From Saccharospirillum alexandrii (lineage in GTDB: Bacteria > Pseudomonadota > Gammaproteobacteria > Pseudomonadales > Natronospirillaceae): 64,000 bases of DNA. The stretch covers positions 1,232,749 to 1,296,748 of the forward strand of contig NZ_RCIP01000001.1 in assembly GCF_004000275.1 (NCBI RefSeq), given 5' to 3'. Below the pieces are notes generated by a model. The model saw only the letters and a program-made list of their open reading frames with translations. It ran no database searches and was not told the DNA's origin. This document shows, in pieces, positions 37,536-47,399 of this stretch. The position numbers and the translations under genes are program-made. Position 1 is the stretch's first letter. Every line of letters begins with the position of its first letter.

Positions 37536-38824
37536 ACCAGGTGCCTCGCCAACTCGTCTTCTTTGGCAAACAAGGCGGCCAGCATGGGCCGCAACAACTG
37601 TTTGACCGGTTCATCATCGAGCGTTTCGAGCAGCTCATTGATGAACCCGAAGCTCATCATCACTTCCGCTTCCTGCCGGCTGATACCGCGCGAGAGGAAA
37701 TAAAACATCGAGCCTTTGTCGAGCTGGGCGACGGTTGCACCGTGGGCGCATTTGACGTCGTCGGCGTAGATTTCCAGTTCCGGCTTGGTATTGATCTCAG
37801 CCTTGTGACTGGTCAGCAAATTCTTGTTGCTCAGCTCGGCCAGCGTTTTCTGCGCATCTTTATGGATATGAATGCGACCGTTAAATACTGCCTTGGCTTC
37901 ATCACCGATAATGCCGCGAAACACTTCATTCGACGTGCCGTGCGGTACTTCGTGTTCAAGCGTTGTGTGGTAATCGACGTGCTCTTTGCCCTTGGGCAAG
38001 TAGACGCCATTCAACTGCAAATGCGCGCCGCTGCCGCAATGGCGAACAACAATGTCCTTGCGTTTCAGTACACCGCCCAACGCCATATGAAAGCTGTTCA
38101 TCTGGCTGTGCGCACGTAATACAGCTTGCACCGAGCCCAGGTGACGAACATCCCCGGTTTCGAGCAGCAGGTGATAGTGCGTCAGCTTGGCGCTGTCACC
38201 GACCTCAATCTCAGTCACCGGATTAATAAACACCGGTCCGTCCGATTCACTCGAAAAGGTTTCCACCAGCGTCATCTGGCTGCGCCCGCCCAGATCCAGC
38301 ATCAGCCTTACCGGCACGGCGCGGCCGTTGGCACTGGACGACAGCACCTGATTGATGTGCAGCGGTTTTTCCAGAACGGTTTCCGGTGCCACGTCAATCC
38401 ACACGGCTTCCGCCAACAAGGCCTGATTGAAGGTGGTAAACAGCTGATCGCCCGCCAGGGTTTTAGACAGCCGGTCTTCAAACTGTGCACGTTGTTCAGG
38501 CGTTGCTTTTGACAGCAGTCGTACGGTCACGCCTTCGGGCAAGGCGTCATGATCAGCCACTTTGCCATCGACCAGCGTAATGACCGTACGGTCCCAGTCT
38601 TCAAAGACGGTTCCGGTGCCAGTGCCGGGCTGTTCCGCCAGCGACCACTCGGTATCGAGCATGGATTTCAGCGGCGTGTACTTCCAGGCTTCGGTCTTGC
38701 GGGTCGGCCATGGGGTGGCGGCAAATTGCGACCAGGCGCTCGCGCGCCAGTCTTTCAGCCAGCCCCAGTCAGACTGTGCCTGCAAGCCCTGATGGGCCTG
38801 TTCTGCCTGCATCGGGTCGGACAC
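37532..38824 (-). CDS. sufD: Fe-S scaffold subunit SufD
   Basis: 430 residues. A beta-helix partner of SufB and SufC in the SufBC2D scaffold. Recognisable segments are the ETWKYTP-like RKTEAWKYTPLK, HCGSGAHLQLNGVYLPKGKEHVDYHTTLEHEVPHGTSNEVFRG and CAHGATVAQLDKGSMFYFLSRGIS. The start is GTG at 38824, directly adjacent to the sufC stop, with a perfect GAGGAGGT site inside the end of sufC, implying tight coupling. Confidence 0.95.
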   Translation of the reverse strand: MSDPMQAEQAHQGLQAQSDWGWLKDWRASAWSQFAATPWPTRKTEAWKYTPLKSMLDTEWSLAEQPGTGTGTVFEDWDRTVITLVDGKVADHDALPEGVTVRLLSKATPEQRAQFEDRLSKTLAGDQLFTTFNQALLAEAVWIDVAPETVLEKPLHINQVLSSSANGRAVPVRLMLDLGGRSQMTLVETFSSESDGPVFINPVTEIEVGDSAKLTHYHLLLETGDVRHLGSVQAVLRAHSQMNSFHMALGGVLKRKDIVVRHCGSGAHLQLNGVYLPKGKEHVDYHTTLEHEVPHGTSNEVFRGIIGDEAKAVFNGRIHIHKDAQKTLAELSNKNLLTSHKAEINTKPELEIYADDVKCAHGATVAQLDKGSMFYFLSRGISRQEAEVMMSFGFINELLETLDDEPVKQLLRPMLAALFAKEDELARHLV

Positions 38825-39574
38825 TTAGGCCACCTCCTCGTCGATCCAGCTGTAACCGTGTTTTTCCAGCTCCAGCGCCAGTTCGCGGCCACCGGATTTC
38901 ACGATGCGGCCCTTGGCCAGCACGTGCACGTAATCCGGCACGATGTAATCGAGCAAGCGCTGATAGTGAGTAACAACGATGATGCCGCGGTCCGGGCTGC
39001 GCAGCGCGTTCACGCCCCGGGCAACCACTTGCAGGGCATCGATATCGAGGCCGGAATCGGTTTCATCCAAAATGCACAGGCTCGGTTCCAGCAACATCAT
39101 TTGCAGCAACTCGTTGCGCTTTTTTTCACCGCCGGAAAAGCCTTCGTTCACACCGCGCTTCAGGAAATCCTGCGGCAGATCGACGGCCTTGCACTTCTCG
39201 CGGGCGAGCTTGATGAAATCCATCGAGCTCATCGCCTCTTCACCACGTGCGGTGCGAATGGCATCGACGCTGGCTTTCAAAAATTCCATGTTAGACACAC
39301 CGGGAATCTCAACCGGGTACTGAAACGCCAGGAACACGCCGGCACGGGCACGATCTTCGGCTTCCAGTTCGAGCAGGTCGCTGCCTTTATAGGTCACCGT
39401 ACCGCCCGTCACTTCGTAACCGGGGCGACCGGCCAATACGTTGCCAAGGGTGCTTTTGCCAGCCCCGTTCGGGCCCATGATGGCATGCACCTCACCCGGC
39501 TTAACCTCCAGGTTCAGACCGTGCAGAATGGCGGTATCCTCAACCCGGGCGTGCAAATCGTTAATGTTCAGCAT
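38825..39574 (-). CDS. sufC: Fe-S assembly ATPase SufC
   Basis: 249 residues. An ABC-type ATPase with Walker A GPNGAGKST, signature FSGGEKKRNE and Walker B LCILDETDSGLD. It drives conformational change in SufBC2D. The ATG at 39574 gives the normal N-terminus MLNINDLHARVED; the upstream in-frame part is not family-like. Confidence 0.96.
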   Translation of the reverse strand: MLNINDLHARVEDTAILHGLNLEVKPGEVHAIMGPNGAGKSTLGNVLAGRPGYEVTGGTVTYKGSDLLELEAEDRARAGVFLAFQYPVEIPGVSNMEFLKASVDAIRTARGEEAMSSMDFIKLAREKCKAVDLPQDFLKRGVNEGFSGGEKKRNELLQMMLLEPSLCILDETDSGLDIDALQVVARGVNALRSPDRGIIVVTHYQRLLDYIVPDYVHVLAKGRIVKSGGRELALELEKHGYSWIDEEVA

Positions 39575-39645
39575 GTTTCCATCTCTTTCATTCAAATTCG
39601 GTTCATCGCGAGTGCGCACAGGGCCGGCTAAACCGGCCCGGGAAC

Positions 39646-41082
39646 TTAACCTACGGCACCTTCCAGACTGACTTCGAGCAACTTGCCGGCTTCAACGGCG
39701 AACTCCATCGGCAATTCGCGGAACACGTCTTTGCAGAAGCCGTTAACGATCATCGAGACCGCTTTCTCGGCATCGATGCCGCGTTGCTGACAAAGGAATA
39801 GTTGGTCGTCGCTAACTTTCGAGGTGGTCGCCTCGTGCTCAATCACTGCCGTCGGGTTTTTCGACTCAATGTACGGGAAGGTGTGTGCCCCGCACTTGTC
39901 ACCAATCAACAGAGAATCGCACTGGGTGTAGTTACGCGCACCTTCAGCGCCCGGGTTCATTTTTACCAAACCGCGATAACTGTTCGAGCTCTGCTTGGCG
40001 CTGATGCCCTTGGCAATAATGGTCGAACGCGTATTCTTGCCCAGATGAATCATCTTGGTGCCGGTATCGGCCTGCTGGTGGTTGCTGGTCAGCGCGACTG
40101 AATAAAACTCGCCGATGCTGTCATCCCCTTTCAGGATGCAAGACGGATATTTCCAGGTAACCGCCGAGCCAGTCTCAACCTGTGTCCAGGAAATTTTCGA
40201 CCGGGTGTGGGCGATACCGCGCTTGGTGACAAAGTTGTAGATACCACCCTTGCCTTCGGCATCACCGGGATACCAGTTCTGCACGGTCGAGTATTTGATG
40301 TCGGCATCGTCCAGCGCTACCAGTTCCACCACAGCCGCATGCAACTGGTTTTCATCGCGCATTGGCGCGGTGCAGCCTTCGAGGTAACTGACCTGGCTGC
40401 CTTCGTCGGCGATGATCAGGGTGCGCTCGAATTGGCCGGTTTTGGCTTCGTTAATGCGGAAATAGGTCGACAATTCCATCGGGCAACGCACGCCCTTGGG
40501 AATGTAGACGAAAGAGCCGTCGGAAAAGACCGCCGAGTTCAGAGCCGCGTAGAAATTATCTTTCTGCGGCACAACCGAACCGAGGTACTTCTTAACCAGT
40601 TCCGGGTATTCATGCACGGCTTCTGAGATTGGGCAGAAGATCACCCCGGCGTCTTTCAGTTTCTGGCGAAAGGTTGTTCCGACAGACACACTGTCGAACA
40701 CCATATCGACCGCAACCCCAGCCAGCACTTCCTGCTCGTGCACGGGGATGCCCAGTTTTTCATAGGTGCGCAGCAACTCGGGGTCGACTTCATCCAGCGA
40801 TTGCGGACCGTCTTCCATACTCTTGGGCGATGAATAGTAAGACAGTGCCTGAAAATCCGGTTTCGGATACACCACATGCGCCCACTCCGGTTCTTTCATC
40901 TCCAGCCAGGCACGATAGGCCTTCAGACGCCACTCGAGCATCCATTCGGGCTCCTGCTTCTTGGCTGAGATCAGACGAATCACGTCTTCGTTCAAACCGG
41001 GCGGAATGGTCAGCGACTCGATATCGGTTATCCAACCGGCCGAGTACTCCGACTTCAAATACTGGTCTATGTTTTCACTCAT
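39646..41082 (-). CDS. sufB: Fe-S scaffold subunit SufB
   Basis: 478 residues. SufB is the main scaffold on which clusters are built. The segments [53 protein letters not shown] and [19 protein letters not shown] are conserved; the Cys in GDKCGAHT matches the proposed cluster-ligand Cys405 region of E. coli SufB. Confidence 0.97.
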   Translation of the reverse strand: MSENIDQYLKSEYSAGWITDIESLTIPPGLNEDVIRLISAKKQEPEWMLEWRLKAYRAWLEMKEPEWAHVVYPKPDFQALSYYSSPKSMEDGPQSLDEVDPELLRTYEKLGIPVHEQEVLAGVAVDMVFDSVSVGTTFRQKLKDAGVIFCPISEAVHEYPELVKKYLGSVVPQKDNFYAALNSAVFSDGSFVYIPKGVRCPMELSTYFRINEAKTGQFERTLIIADEGSQVSYLEGCTAPMRDENQLHAAVVELVALDDADIKYSTVQNWYPGDAEGKGGIYNFVTKRGIAHTRSKISWTQVETGSAVTWKYPSCILKGDDSIGEFYSVALTSNHQQADTGTKMIHLGKNTRSTIIAKGISAKQSSNSYRGLVKMNPGAEGARNYTQCDSLLIGDKCGAHTFPYIESKNPTAVIEHEATTSKVSDDQLFLCQQRGIDAEKAVSMIVNGFCKDVFRELPMEFAVEAGKLLEVSLEGAVG

Positions 41083-41100
41083 GGTATTCCCCTGCGAAGG

Positions 41101-42273
41101 TCAGGTGGTCGCCGTTTTTGCCTGCGTGCGCAAGGCCTTCACGGCGTCCCTAATACGGTGTATGGCTTGGTCCACCTCTTCACGGGTGGTGAAACGGCCC
41201 AGGCTAAAGCGCAAGGAGCCGTGTGCGGCCTGATCACTCAAGCCCATGGCTTTTAATACGTACGAAGGCTCAACGCTGGCGGACGTACAGGCGGAGCCGG
41301 TCGATACCGCGATGTCGCGCAGCGCCATCATCAGCGATTCGCCGTCGACGCCGCCAAAATGGACGTTCAGATGGCCCGGCGTACGCGGGGCCTGGCCGCC
41401 GTTAATGTGTATATCACCAAGGTCGGCAATGCCCTGCCAGAGGTCATCGCGCAGTGTCGCAATGCGCTGGCCTTCATCTGCCAGGTGTTCGGACACCAGA
41501 TTGGCTGCGGTGCCAATTCCGACCAACTGATGCGTGGCCAGGGTCCCCGAGCGCATGCCCCGTTCATGGCCGCCACCGTGAATCTGGGGCAACAGCGTCA
41601 AGCTGGAACGACGCCGCACATAAAGGGCGCCAACGCCCTTCGGGCCATAAAACTTGTGGGCTGAAACCGACACCAGGGTGGCTTGCCAGTCATCAACATT
41701 CACCGGAATCTTGCCAACGGCCTGGGCCGCATCGACATGAAACCAGATATCATGGTCGGCACACACCTGACCAATACCGGCGACCGGGTTCAGCACACCG
41801 GTCTCGTTATTGGCGGCCATAATGCTAACCAAACGGGTATTGGGCTGCAGCGCCTGAGCGACAGTTTCAGCCGAAATAACGCCATCGGCGTCGGGCAGGA
41901 GCACCGTCAGGCCATAGCCCTTTTGCTCCAGGTACCGCGCCGGATCAAGCACGGCTTTGTGTTCTGTTGCAGCCACCACGATATGGCAGTCTTGCGGCGC
42001 GAATTGTTCAGCAACGCCTTTGATCGCCAGGTTATTGCTCTCGGTCGCGCCGCTGGTCCAGACGATTTCGCGGCTATCGGCTCCCAGCAAATCGGCCACC
42101 TCATTGCGGGCGTCTTCCACGGCTTCTTCGGCTTGCCAGCCAAGCAGGTGGGAGCGCGAGGCCGGGTTGCCATAGATGCCATCGCGGGTCAGGTGCGCCA
42201 TCATCCGCTCGGCGACGCGTTCATCGACCGGCGTGGTGGCGGCATAATCAAAGTAGATCGGTTGCGTACTCAT
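41101..42273 (-). CDS. iscS: Group I (IscS-type) cysteine desulfurase
   Basis: 390 residues. IscS/NifS-type PLP enzyme: [11 protein letters not shown] start, [23 protein letters not shown], the PLP Lys in [12 protein letters not shown] and the mobile-loop Cys in GSACTSA. It is a second desulfurase beside SufS in the same operon. It may also feed tRNA thiolation and other pathways that in E. coli need IscS. ATGA overlap with the upstream iscR. Confidence 0.95.
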   Translation of the reverse strand: MSTQPIYFDYAATTPVDERVAERMMAHLTRDGIYGNPASRSHLLGWQAEEAVEDARNEVADLLGADSREIVWTSGATESNNLAIKGVAEQFAPQDCHIVVAATEHKAVLDPARYLEQKGYGLTVLLPDADGVISAETVAQALQPNTRLVSIMAANNETGVLNPVAGIGQVCADHDIWFHVDAAQAVGKIPVNVDDWQATLVSVSAHKFYGPKGVGALYVRRRSSLTLLPQIHGGGHERGMRSGTLATHQLVGIGTAANLVSEHLADEGQRIATLRDDLWQGIADLGDIHINGGQAPRTPGHLNVHFGGVDGESLMMALRDIAVSTGSACTSASVEPSYVLKAMGLSDQAAHGSLRFSLGRFTTREEVDQAIHRIRDAVKALRTQAKTATT

Positions 42274-42764
42274 AGCTGACTGGCCAAAATAGTGGCTTCG
42301 TTCGGGGCGTCGGTACGCCCGGTTTTCAAATATTGATTCTGGCGCTGGCTGACGGCCTGAATATCACGCCGCCCGACCAGATCGGCCAGGGAAATCCCGT
42401 GCAGGAAATCATGAATTTGCTGGCTCAGGTCTTGCCAGAGGTGGTGTGTCAGGCAGACTTCGCCCTGCTGACAGCCGGTTTTGCCCTGGCATTTGGTGGC
42501 ATCGAGCGACTCACTGACGGCATCCACCACATCGGCCACACTGATCAGTTCGCTTGGACGGCCAAGCTGGTAACCACCGCCCGGCCCGCGCACTGAGGTC
42601 ACCAGAGTATGACGGCGCAGTTTGGCAAACAGCTGTTCCAGGTAAGACAACGAAATGCCCTGCCGCTCGGATATGTCGGACAAACTGATCGGGCCTGTCT
42701 CCTGGTTCAGCGCCAGATCCAGCATCGCCGTTACCGCATAGCGGCCTTTGGTCGTCAGTCTCAT
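42270..42764 (-). CDS. iscR: Rrf2-family Fe-S regulator IscR
   Basis: 164 residues. The winged-helix N-terminus [20 protein letters not shown] and the cluster ligands Cys92, Cys98, Cys104 and His107 fall at the same numbers as in E. coli IscR. [2Fe-2S]-IscR represses type 1 sites; the apo form acts on type 2 sites. It heads the operon, and its own promoter carries a type 1 site, so the SUF genes are expected to rise when clusters are short. Confidence 0.96.
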   Translation of the reverse strand: MRLTTKGRYAVTAMLDLALNQETGPISLSDISERQGISLSYLEQLFAKLRRHTLVTSVRGPGGGYQLGRPSELISVADVVDAVSESLDATKCQGKTGCQQGEVCLTHHLWQDLSQQIHDFLHGISLADLVGRRDIQAVSQRQNQYLKTGRTDAPNEATILASQL

Positions 42765-42853
42765 GCGGGTGATCCCCCGAGTAGCCGGAAGTGTCTGTCT
42801 ATGAATGAAGTCGAGCCCCCACCCAAGACGCAGGCAAGGCTCTATGGGCGCGA

Positions 42854-42885
42854 ATTATAAATACCTGAGTAAAACAGTCAACTAT
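42854..42885 (-). promoter_or_regulatory. Sigma70 promoter overlapped by an IscR type 1 site
   Basis: The minus strand has -35 TTGACT (42876-42881), a 16-nt spacer and a perfect -10 TATAAT (42854-42859). The 25-bp IscR type 1 operator spans 42861-42885 as ATAGTTGACT, GTTTT and ACTCAGGTAT, matching the consensus ATASYYGACT-RWWWY-AGTCRRSTAT at nearly every position. It covers the -35 and spacer, so cluster-loaded IscR should block transcription of the whole iscR-suf operon. Confidence 0.85.
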
Positions 42886-43134
42886 TGCCCGTTAAAAAGC
42901 CCACAAGGCCCGGCCACCCCTCGTGACACCGAATCACGGGTCCCATGTCAGGCACGTTATTGATGCAAAAAAATAACAAATTGCCACCTTTCGTTTACAA
43001 AACACTCAGGCTGGACTAGTTATAACGTAAGACGAACAACAACAATAACGAGTGGTCAGGGCCAACCTGAACCGTTCCGGAGTCGCTGCCATGCTATCTC
43101 TTACACCCCCTCGCCTGGCCGGGAGGGTCCGACT

Positions 43135-43929
43135 GTGCTGAGTGTTTCCCAGGCCAGCCTGGCCTTTGGCGGGATCAAGGCGCTGGACGATGTGTCCTTT
43201 ACTGCCGCGCCCGGCGAAATCACCGCCATCATCGGCCCCAACGGCGCCGGTAAAACCAGCTTGTTCAATATCATCTCCGGGTTTTACAGGCCACAGCAGG
43301 GGCAGATTCTGTTTGATAAGCAAAACATCACCAGAATGCGGGCCGACAAGCGCGCTGAACTTGGCATCGCCCGCACGTTCCAGAACATCGCGCTGTTTCG
43401 GGGAATGTCGGTGCTGGAGAACATCAAGCTCGGTGGCCATACCCGGCTGAGCACCGGTTTCTGGGCGTCCGGATTCTTTTATGGTGGGGCCCGGCGCGAA
43501 GAAGCCCGGCTGCGCGCCGAGATCGAACGGGACGTGATCGACTTTCTGGAGCTGGACCACATACGCAAGGCCCCCGTCGCCGCCCTGCCCTATGGCTTGC
43601 AGAAGCGGGTTGAACTGGGCCGGGCACTGGCGATGCAGCCGCAGGTACTGTTGCTCGACGAGCCCGTTGCCGGCATGAACCGGGAAGAAACCGAAGACAT
43701 GGCCCGTTTCATTCTGGATATTCAGGCCCGGTGGGGCACTACCATTTTGCTGGTCGAACACGACATGGGCATGGTGATGGACATCTCCAACCAGGTGGTG
43801 GTGCTCAATTTCGGCCGCCAGATCGCCAAGGGCACACCGGACCAGGTGCAGGCCAACCCGGCCGTTATTGAGGCCTACCTGGGCACCAGCGACCGCAGTA
43901 AAACCGACGCCGGGGAGGTGACCGCCTGA
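43135..43929 (+). CDS. ABC transporter ATP-binding protein (LivG type)
   Basis: 264 residues. Walker A GPNGAGKTS, signature region ALPYGLQKRVELGRAL, Walker B VLLLDEPVAGM, and the LivG-like long insert after the Q-loop (YGGARREEARLRAEIERDV). The start is GTG at 43135 with GGGAGGG upstream. It is the first gene of a five-component branched-chain-amino-acid-type (HAAT) importer; the next gene overlaps by TGATG. The sequence between it and iscR (about 250 bp) is AT-rich and must hold the promoter, but no convincing -10/-35 pair stands out. Confidence 0.92.
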   Translation: MLSVSQASLAFGGIKALDDVSFTAAPGEITAIIGPNGAGKTSLFNIISGFYRPQQGQILFDKQNITRMRADKRAELGIARTFQNIALFRGMSVLENIKLGGHTRLSTGFWASGFFYGGARREEARLRAEIERDVIDFLELDHIRKAPVAALPYGLQKRVELGRALAMQPQVLLLDEPVAGMNREETEDMARFILDIQARWGTTILLVEHDMGMVMDISNQVVVLNFGRQIAKGTPDQVQANPAVIEAYLGTSDRSKTDAGEVTA

Positions 43930-44933
43930 TGGGCCAGTTCATTCAGTACATCATCAACGGGGTCATCTCCGGCAGCATTCTGGCGCTCATCGCCCTGGGC
44001 ATTGTGGCCGTATTCAAGGCGACCAAAGTGGTTAACTTTGCCCACGGCCACCTGATTCTGTTCGGTGCCTACTTCTATTTCACCTTTTCCGTCGTTCTGG
44101 CCGATGCGCCCTTTATGCCAGCCTGGGTAAGCAGCTGGGAACCGGCCTGGTTAATCGCCTACGCGGGCGATGCCCCCATGTTCTCACCCAGGGCCGCCAT
44201 TGCCAGCTGGGTCAGTGACCTGCCGCGCATTCTGTTGGGGCTTGTGGGTGCCCTGGCGGCCAATGCCGTACTGGCGCTGATCATTGAGCGTCTGATCATG
44301 CGCCCACTGCTGGGCCAGTCCGCCTTTGCGATGATTCTGTCGACCGTGGGGCTAATCTGGGTGCTGGAAGGCAGCGCAGGCCTTATCTGGACCGCGGAAG
44401 CCGAGCAGGTACCTGCGCTCGGACCCAACTTCCCAATCCGCTTCCAGCTGTTCGACCAGAACCTGTTCCTGTTCAGCGGCTCACTCGTTAACTTGCTGGT
44501 CGCCCTGCTCCTGTTCGCCAGTTTGATGCTGGTACTGCGGTATACCCGCTCCGGCGTGGCCATTCGCGCAACGGCGGAAGACCAGAGCACCGCCTACGCC
44601 ATGGGCATTAATGTGCCCCGGGTGTTTTCTACCGCCTGGCTGGTTGCTTCAACAACCGGTGCCGTAGCCGGGGCCATTCTGGCCAGCCGCAATGGCTTGT
44701 CGCCTGCTATAGGACTCTTTGGTCTGTCGGTACTGGCGGTCGTGTTGATGGGCGGTCTGGATTCCTTCGCCGGCGTACTGATCGCCTCGATGCTGGTGGG
44801 TATTCTCAGTTCAATGGCGCAATGGAAACTCGGCGGCGGTGTGGCTGAAATTGTGCCCTATGTTGCGGTTCTGGTGGTGATTCTGATTCGGCCCCATGGC
44901 TTTATGGGCCAAGAGGAGATCGAGCGAATATGA
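43929..44933 (+). CDS. ABC transporter permease (LivH type)
   Basis: 334 residues with about eight membrane segments. The LivH-type start QYIINGVISGSILALIALGIVAVFKATKVVNFAHG, the EAA-like VAIRATAEDQSTAYAMGIN loop and GGLDSFAGVLIASMLVGI are present. A periplasmic insertion (about residues 58-90) is longer than in LivH. Inner membrane channel subunit. Confidence 0.92.
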   Translation: MGQFIQYIINGVISGSILALIALGIVAVFKATKVVNFAHGHLILFGAYFYFTFSVVLADAPFMPAWVSSWEPAWLIAYAGDAPMFSPRAAIASWVSDLPRILLGLVGALAANAVLALIIERLIMRPLLGQSAFAMILSTVGLIWVLEGSAGLIWTAEAEQVPALGPNFPIRFQLFDQNLFLFSGSLVNLLVALLLFASLMLVLRYTRSGVAIRATAEDQSTAYAMGINVPRVFSTAWLVASTTGAVAGAILASRNGLSPAIGLFGLSVLAVVLMGGLDSFAGVLIASMLVGILSSMAQWKLGGGVAEIVPYVAVLVVILIRPHGFMGQEEIERI

Positions 44934-44985
44934 CCAGCATTGTCCATGACACCGACTCAAACCACCCTGACCACAGGATAACGCC

Positions 44986-46038
44986 ATGATCACCGGACAC
45001 TTTAAGACGGATTACAGTGCCGATGAGGGCATCTGGTCGAACTGGCCGAAACGCTGGGGGTTGGTAGCCGCTTTGGTTGGCCTGGCGATTTTCCCGTTCG
45101 TTGCCAGTAATTATGCATTGCTGCTGGCCGGTCAGATCGGCATCTTTATCGTCGCCGTAGTGGGTCTGAACGTATTGATTGGCTACACCGGCTTGATGTC
45201 GCTCGGCCACGGTGCTTTCTTTGCGGTCGGCGCTTACACCACTGTTGCCATCCACCATGAGTGGCCGCTCACATTTCCTCTGATCACGCTGGTTATTTCA
45301 ACGGTCGTTGCCGCGGCCTTTGGGGTGTTGTTCGGCTTGCCGTCCTTGCGGGTGAAAGGGCTCTACCTTGCCGTGGCCACCCTGTCGGCCAATTTCATCA
45401 TTTTGTTTTTGATCGAACAGGAGTGGCTGGCCGAATGGACCGGAGGGATCAGCGGCACCGAAACCCCCAACGCCGTTTTCTTCGGCGTTGAGCTGGTGTC
45501 CCAGCAGGCCAAATACTTCTTCATCATGCCGGTGATGGTGCTGATGCTGCTGTTCGCGCAGAACCTGTTCCGCACCCGCTTTGGCCGTGCCCTGATCGCC
45601 ATTCGCGACAAAGACTACTCGGCCGAGATTCTGGGTATTGCCCTGTTTAGCTACAAGCTCAAAAGCTTCGCCATCTCAGCCGCCTATTGCGGCGCGGCGG
45701 GCAGCCTGTGGGCTTACTTTTTCCCGGCTATACTGCCGGAAGACTTTGGGTTGAACATGTCGATCACACTGGTCGTCTGTCTGGTCGCCGGGGGCATGGG
45801 GCGCACACTGGGGCCGATTTTCGGCACCATTCTGATTCTGCTGGTGCCAGAGTTGCTCAAGATTGTCGCTGCCAGCATTACCGGTGGGGACGCAACCGCC
45901 CAGACCTGGGTGAGCCCGACACGGGATATTTTATTTGGCCTGATGATCATCGGCTTTTTGATATTCGAGCCAATGGGACTGGTCAACATCTGGGACCGTT
46001 TCTGGCGCTTTATGTCGCGCTGGCCGTTTGCGAAGTAG
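44986..46038 (+). CDS. ABC transporter permease (LivM type)
   Basis: 350 residues with about nine membrane segments. IGYTGLMSLGHGAFFAVGAYTT, LPSLRVKGLYLAVATLSANF and the EAA loop ALIAIRDKDYSAEILGIALFSYKLKSFAISA fit LivM. It follows the LivH-type gene after 52 bp. A short repeat-rich hairpin separates it from the binding-protein gene. Confidence 0.92.
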   Translation: MITGHFKTDYSADEGIWSNWPKRWGLVAALVGLAIFPFVASNYALLLAGQIGIFIVAVVGLNVLIGYTGLMSLGHGAFFAVGAYTTVAIHHEWPLTFPLITLVISTVVAAAFGVLFGLPSLRVKGLYLAVATLSANFIILFLIEQEWLAEWTGGISGTETPNAVFFGVELVSQQAKYFFIMPVMVLMLLFAQNLFRTRFGRALIAIRDKDYSAEILGIALFSYKLKSFAISAAYCGAAGSLWAYFFPAILPEDFGLNMSITLVVCLVAGGMGRTLGPIFGTILILLVPELLKIVAASITGGDATAQTWVSPTRDILFGLMIIGFLIFEPMGLVNIWDRFWRFMSRWPFAK

Positions 46039-46043
46039 GAAGA

Positions 46044-46090
46044 AGCTGCGAGCTGTTAGCTCAAAACTCGCAGCTCGAAGCTCGCAGCTC
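46044..46090. repeat. AGCTCGCAGCT hairpin/short repeat
   Basis: AGCTGCGAGCT (46044-46054) pairs perfectly with AGCTCGCAGCT (46079-46089), with a further CTCGCAGCT copy at 46067-46075. It lies 6 nt after the LivM stop. A related copy is at 56237-56255. It may modulate expression within the transporter operon. Confidence 0.55.
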
Positions 46091-46115
46091 ATAACTAAAA
46101 CAATAGGAGGCTATC

Positions 46116-47312
46116 ATGGCCCTGAACCGAAGAACCTTGTTAAAAACCGGCGCCGCTCTCACGGCGGCCAGCATGGCCCCGGGCATTGTGCGGGCGGAAG
46201 GTGCGCACTGGCGTGTGGCGGCGTCACTGCCAATGACGGGCCCCTTCGCGACGGCGGGCCAGCTTGTGGCCCCGGCCTTCAGCGAGTTCGAACAACAGGT
46301 TAACGACAACGGCGGCATTGGTGGCAAGCCAATTCGGGTCGAGGTGGCCGACTCTGGTTACATTCCGCGCAACGCCCTGGCGAATTTCCAGCGTGCTCAG
46401 GCCGCCGGTGACCTGCACTTTTACTACGGTGATTCCACGGGATTCATGGAGCTGGTCGGCCCTACGCTGACCGGCGACAACGCAGTGATGATGGGCTCCA
46501 CCTCCTTTGCCTCGGCGCTCTCCGACCCGGCCAACCGGCCCTACCAGTTCATGGCCGGCCCCACCTACGAAGACCAGTTCGAAATTCTACTGCGTGACAT
46601 CGCCAATAAAGGCGGCAAAACCGTCGCCTTCGTGTATTCCGATACTGAATTCGGGCGTGACCCCATTGAACATGGCCGGCAAGTTGCCGCAGAACTTGGC
46701 ATTGACGTGGTGCTCGAAGAAGTCACCCGGGCCGAAGGCGCCGACATTGAAAACCACGTCACCAAGCTGGCCCAGGCCAACCCGGAATACACCATTCTGC
46801 AGGGCTACGTGACCGGCGTGTGGCCGCAGTTGATCGGCGGGGCTCGCGCATTTGGCCTGACCACCCAGTTCATGGGCACCTTCTGGGGCATGGAAAAAAT
46901 CATTGCCGATCGGGTGACCGAGCAAGCAGGCCCGTTCCTCGACGGTTACCAGGGCGTTATGCCCTACCGCTATTTCTACGACCAGGACGAGGCCCCGTTT
47001 TATCAGGAACTCGGGGCGTTCAAACGCTCCGTGAATCCCGGGTTTTCCGGTTACGTTACCGCCTGGGAACTGGAAGGCCGCTTGTGCCTGGAACTGTGGA
47101 AACTGTGCATGGAGCGGGTGATCGAAGCCGACAAAGAAGTCACGCCCGACAACCTGATGGCCGAGCTCGGTAGCATTCGCAACTGGGACAGCGGCGGTTT
47201 CTTCGGTGCACCGGTCGATGTGGTCGATAACAAGATCGGCCAGGGCCGAGTGTACCGTTACGACGCCGAAACCCGCCTGTACAACCCGGTTTCGGACTGG
47301 ATTCAGGTCTGA
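46116..47312 (+). CDS. ABC transporter substrate-binding protein (LivK-like, Tat-like signal)
   Basis: 398 residues. The signal is MALNRRTLLKTGAALTAASMAPGIVRA, with Arg5-Arg6 and a Lys after LL that fit a twin-arginine export signal. The mature protein is a type I periplasmic binding protein (VAASLPMTGPFATAGQLVAPAFSEFEQQVNDNGGIGGKPIRVEVADSGY) of the LivK/amide-binding class. A good ribosome site (AGGAGG) precedes the ATG. The ligand is not known; the neighbouring acyl-CoA ligase hints at a carboxylic acid. Confidence 0.9.
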   Translation: MALNRRTLLKTGAALTAASMAPGIVRAEGAHWRVAASLPMTGPFATAGQLVAPAFSEFEQQVNDNGGIGGKPIRVEVADSGYIPRNALANFQRAQAAGDLHFYYGDSTGFMELVGPTLTGDNAVMMGSTSFASALSDPANRPYQFMAGPTYEDQFEILLRDIANKGGKTVAFVYSDTEFGRDPIEHGRQVAAELGIDVVLEEVTRAEGADIENHVTKLAQANPEYTILQGYVTGVWPQLIGGARAFGLTTQFMGTFWGMEKIIADRVTEQAGPFLDGYQGVMPYRYFYDQDEAPFYQELGAFKRSVNPGFSGYVTAWELEGRLCLELWKLCMERVIEADKEVTPDNLMAELGSIRNWDSGGFFGAPVDVVDNKIGQGRVYRYDAETRLYNPVSDWIQV

Positions 47313-47399
47313 TCGAACTCGGCTTCACAGTCAGAGCTGAACCCTCACGGCGGCCCGGGGCAACCCGGGTCGACCCCGTTTCCGAATTCGGATGCAGAC

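Noticed and set aside
38549-39631. 360-codon plus-strand ORF opposite sufD/sufC
   Set aside because: Antisense shadow of two conserved overlapping genes.
42900-43134. A sigma70 promoter for the liv-type operon (TTTACA with TAGTTA at 17 nt)
   Set aside because: The -10 match is poor and another pairing (TATAAC) has wrong spacing, so no promoter was called.
46044-46090. Possible CRISPR-like short direct repeats (AGCTCGCAGCT)
   Set aside because: Repeats are adjacent, self-complementary and without spacers of regular length; they fit a hairpin, not an array.
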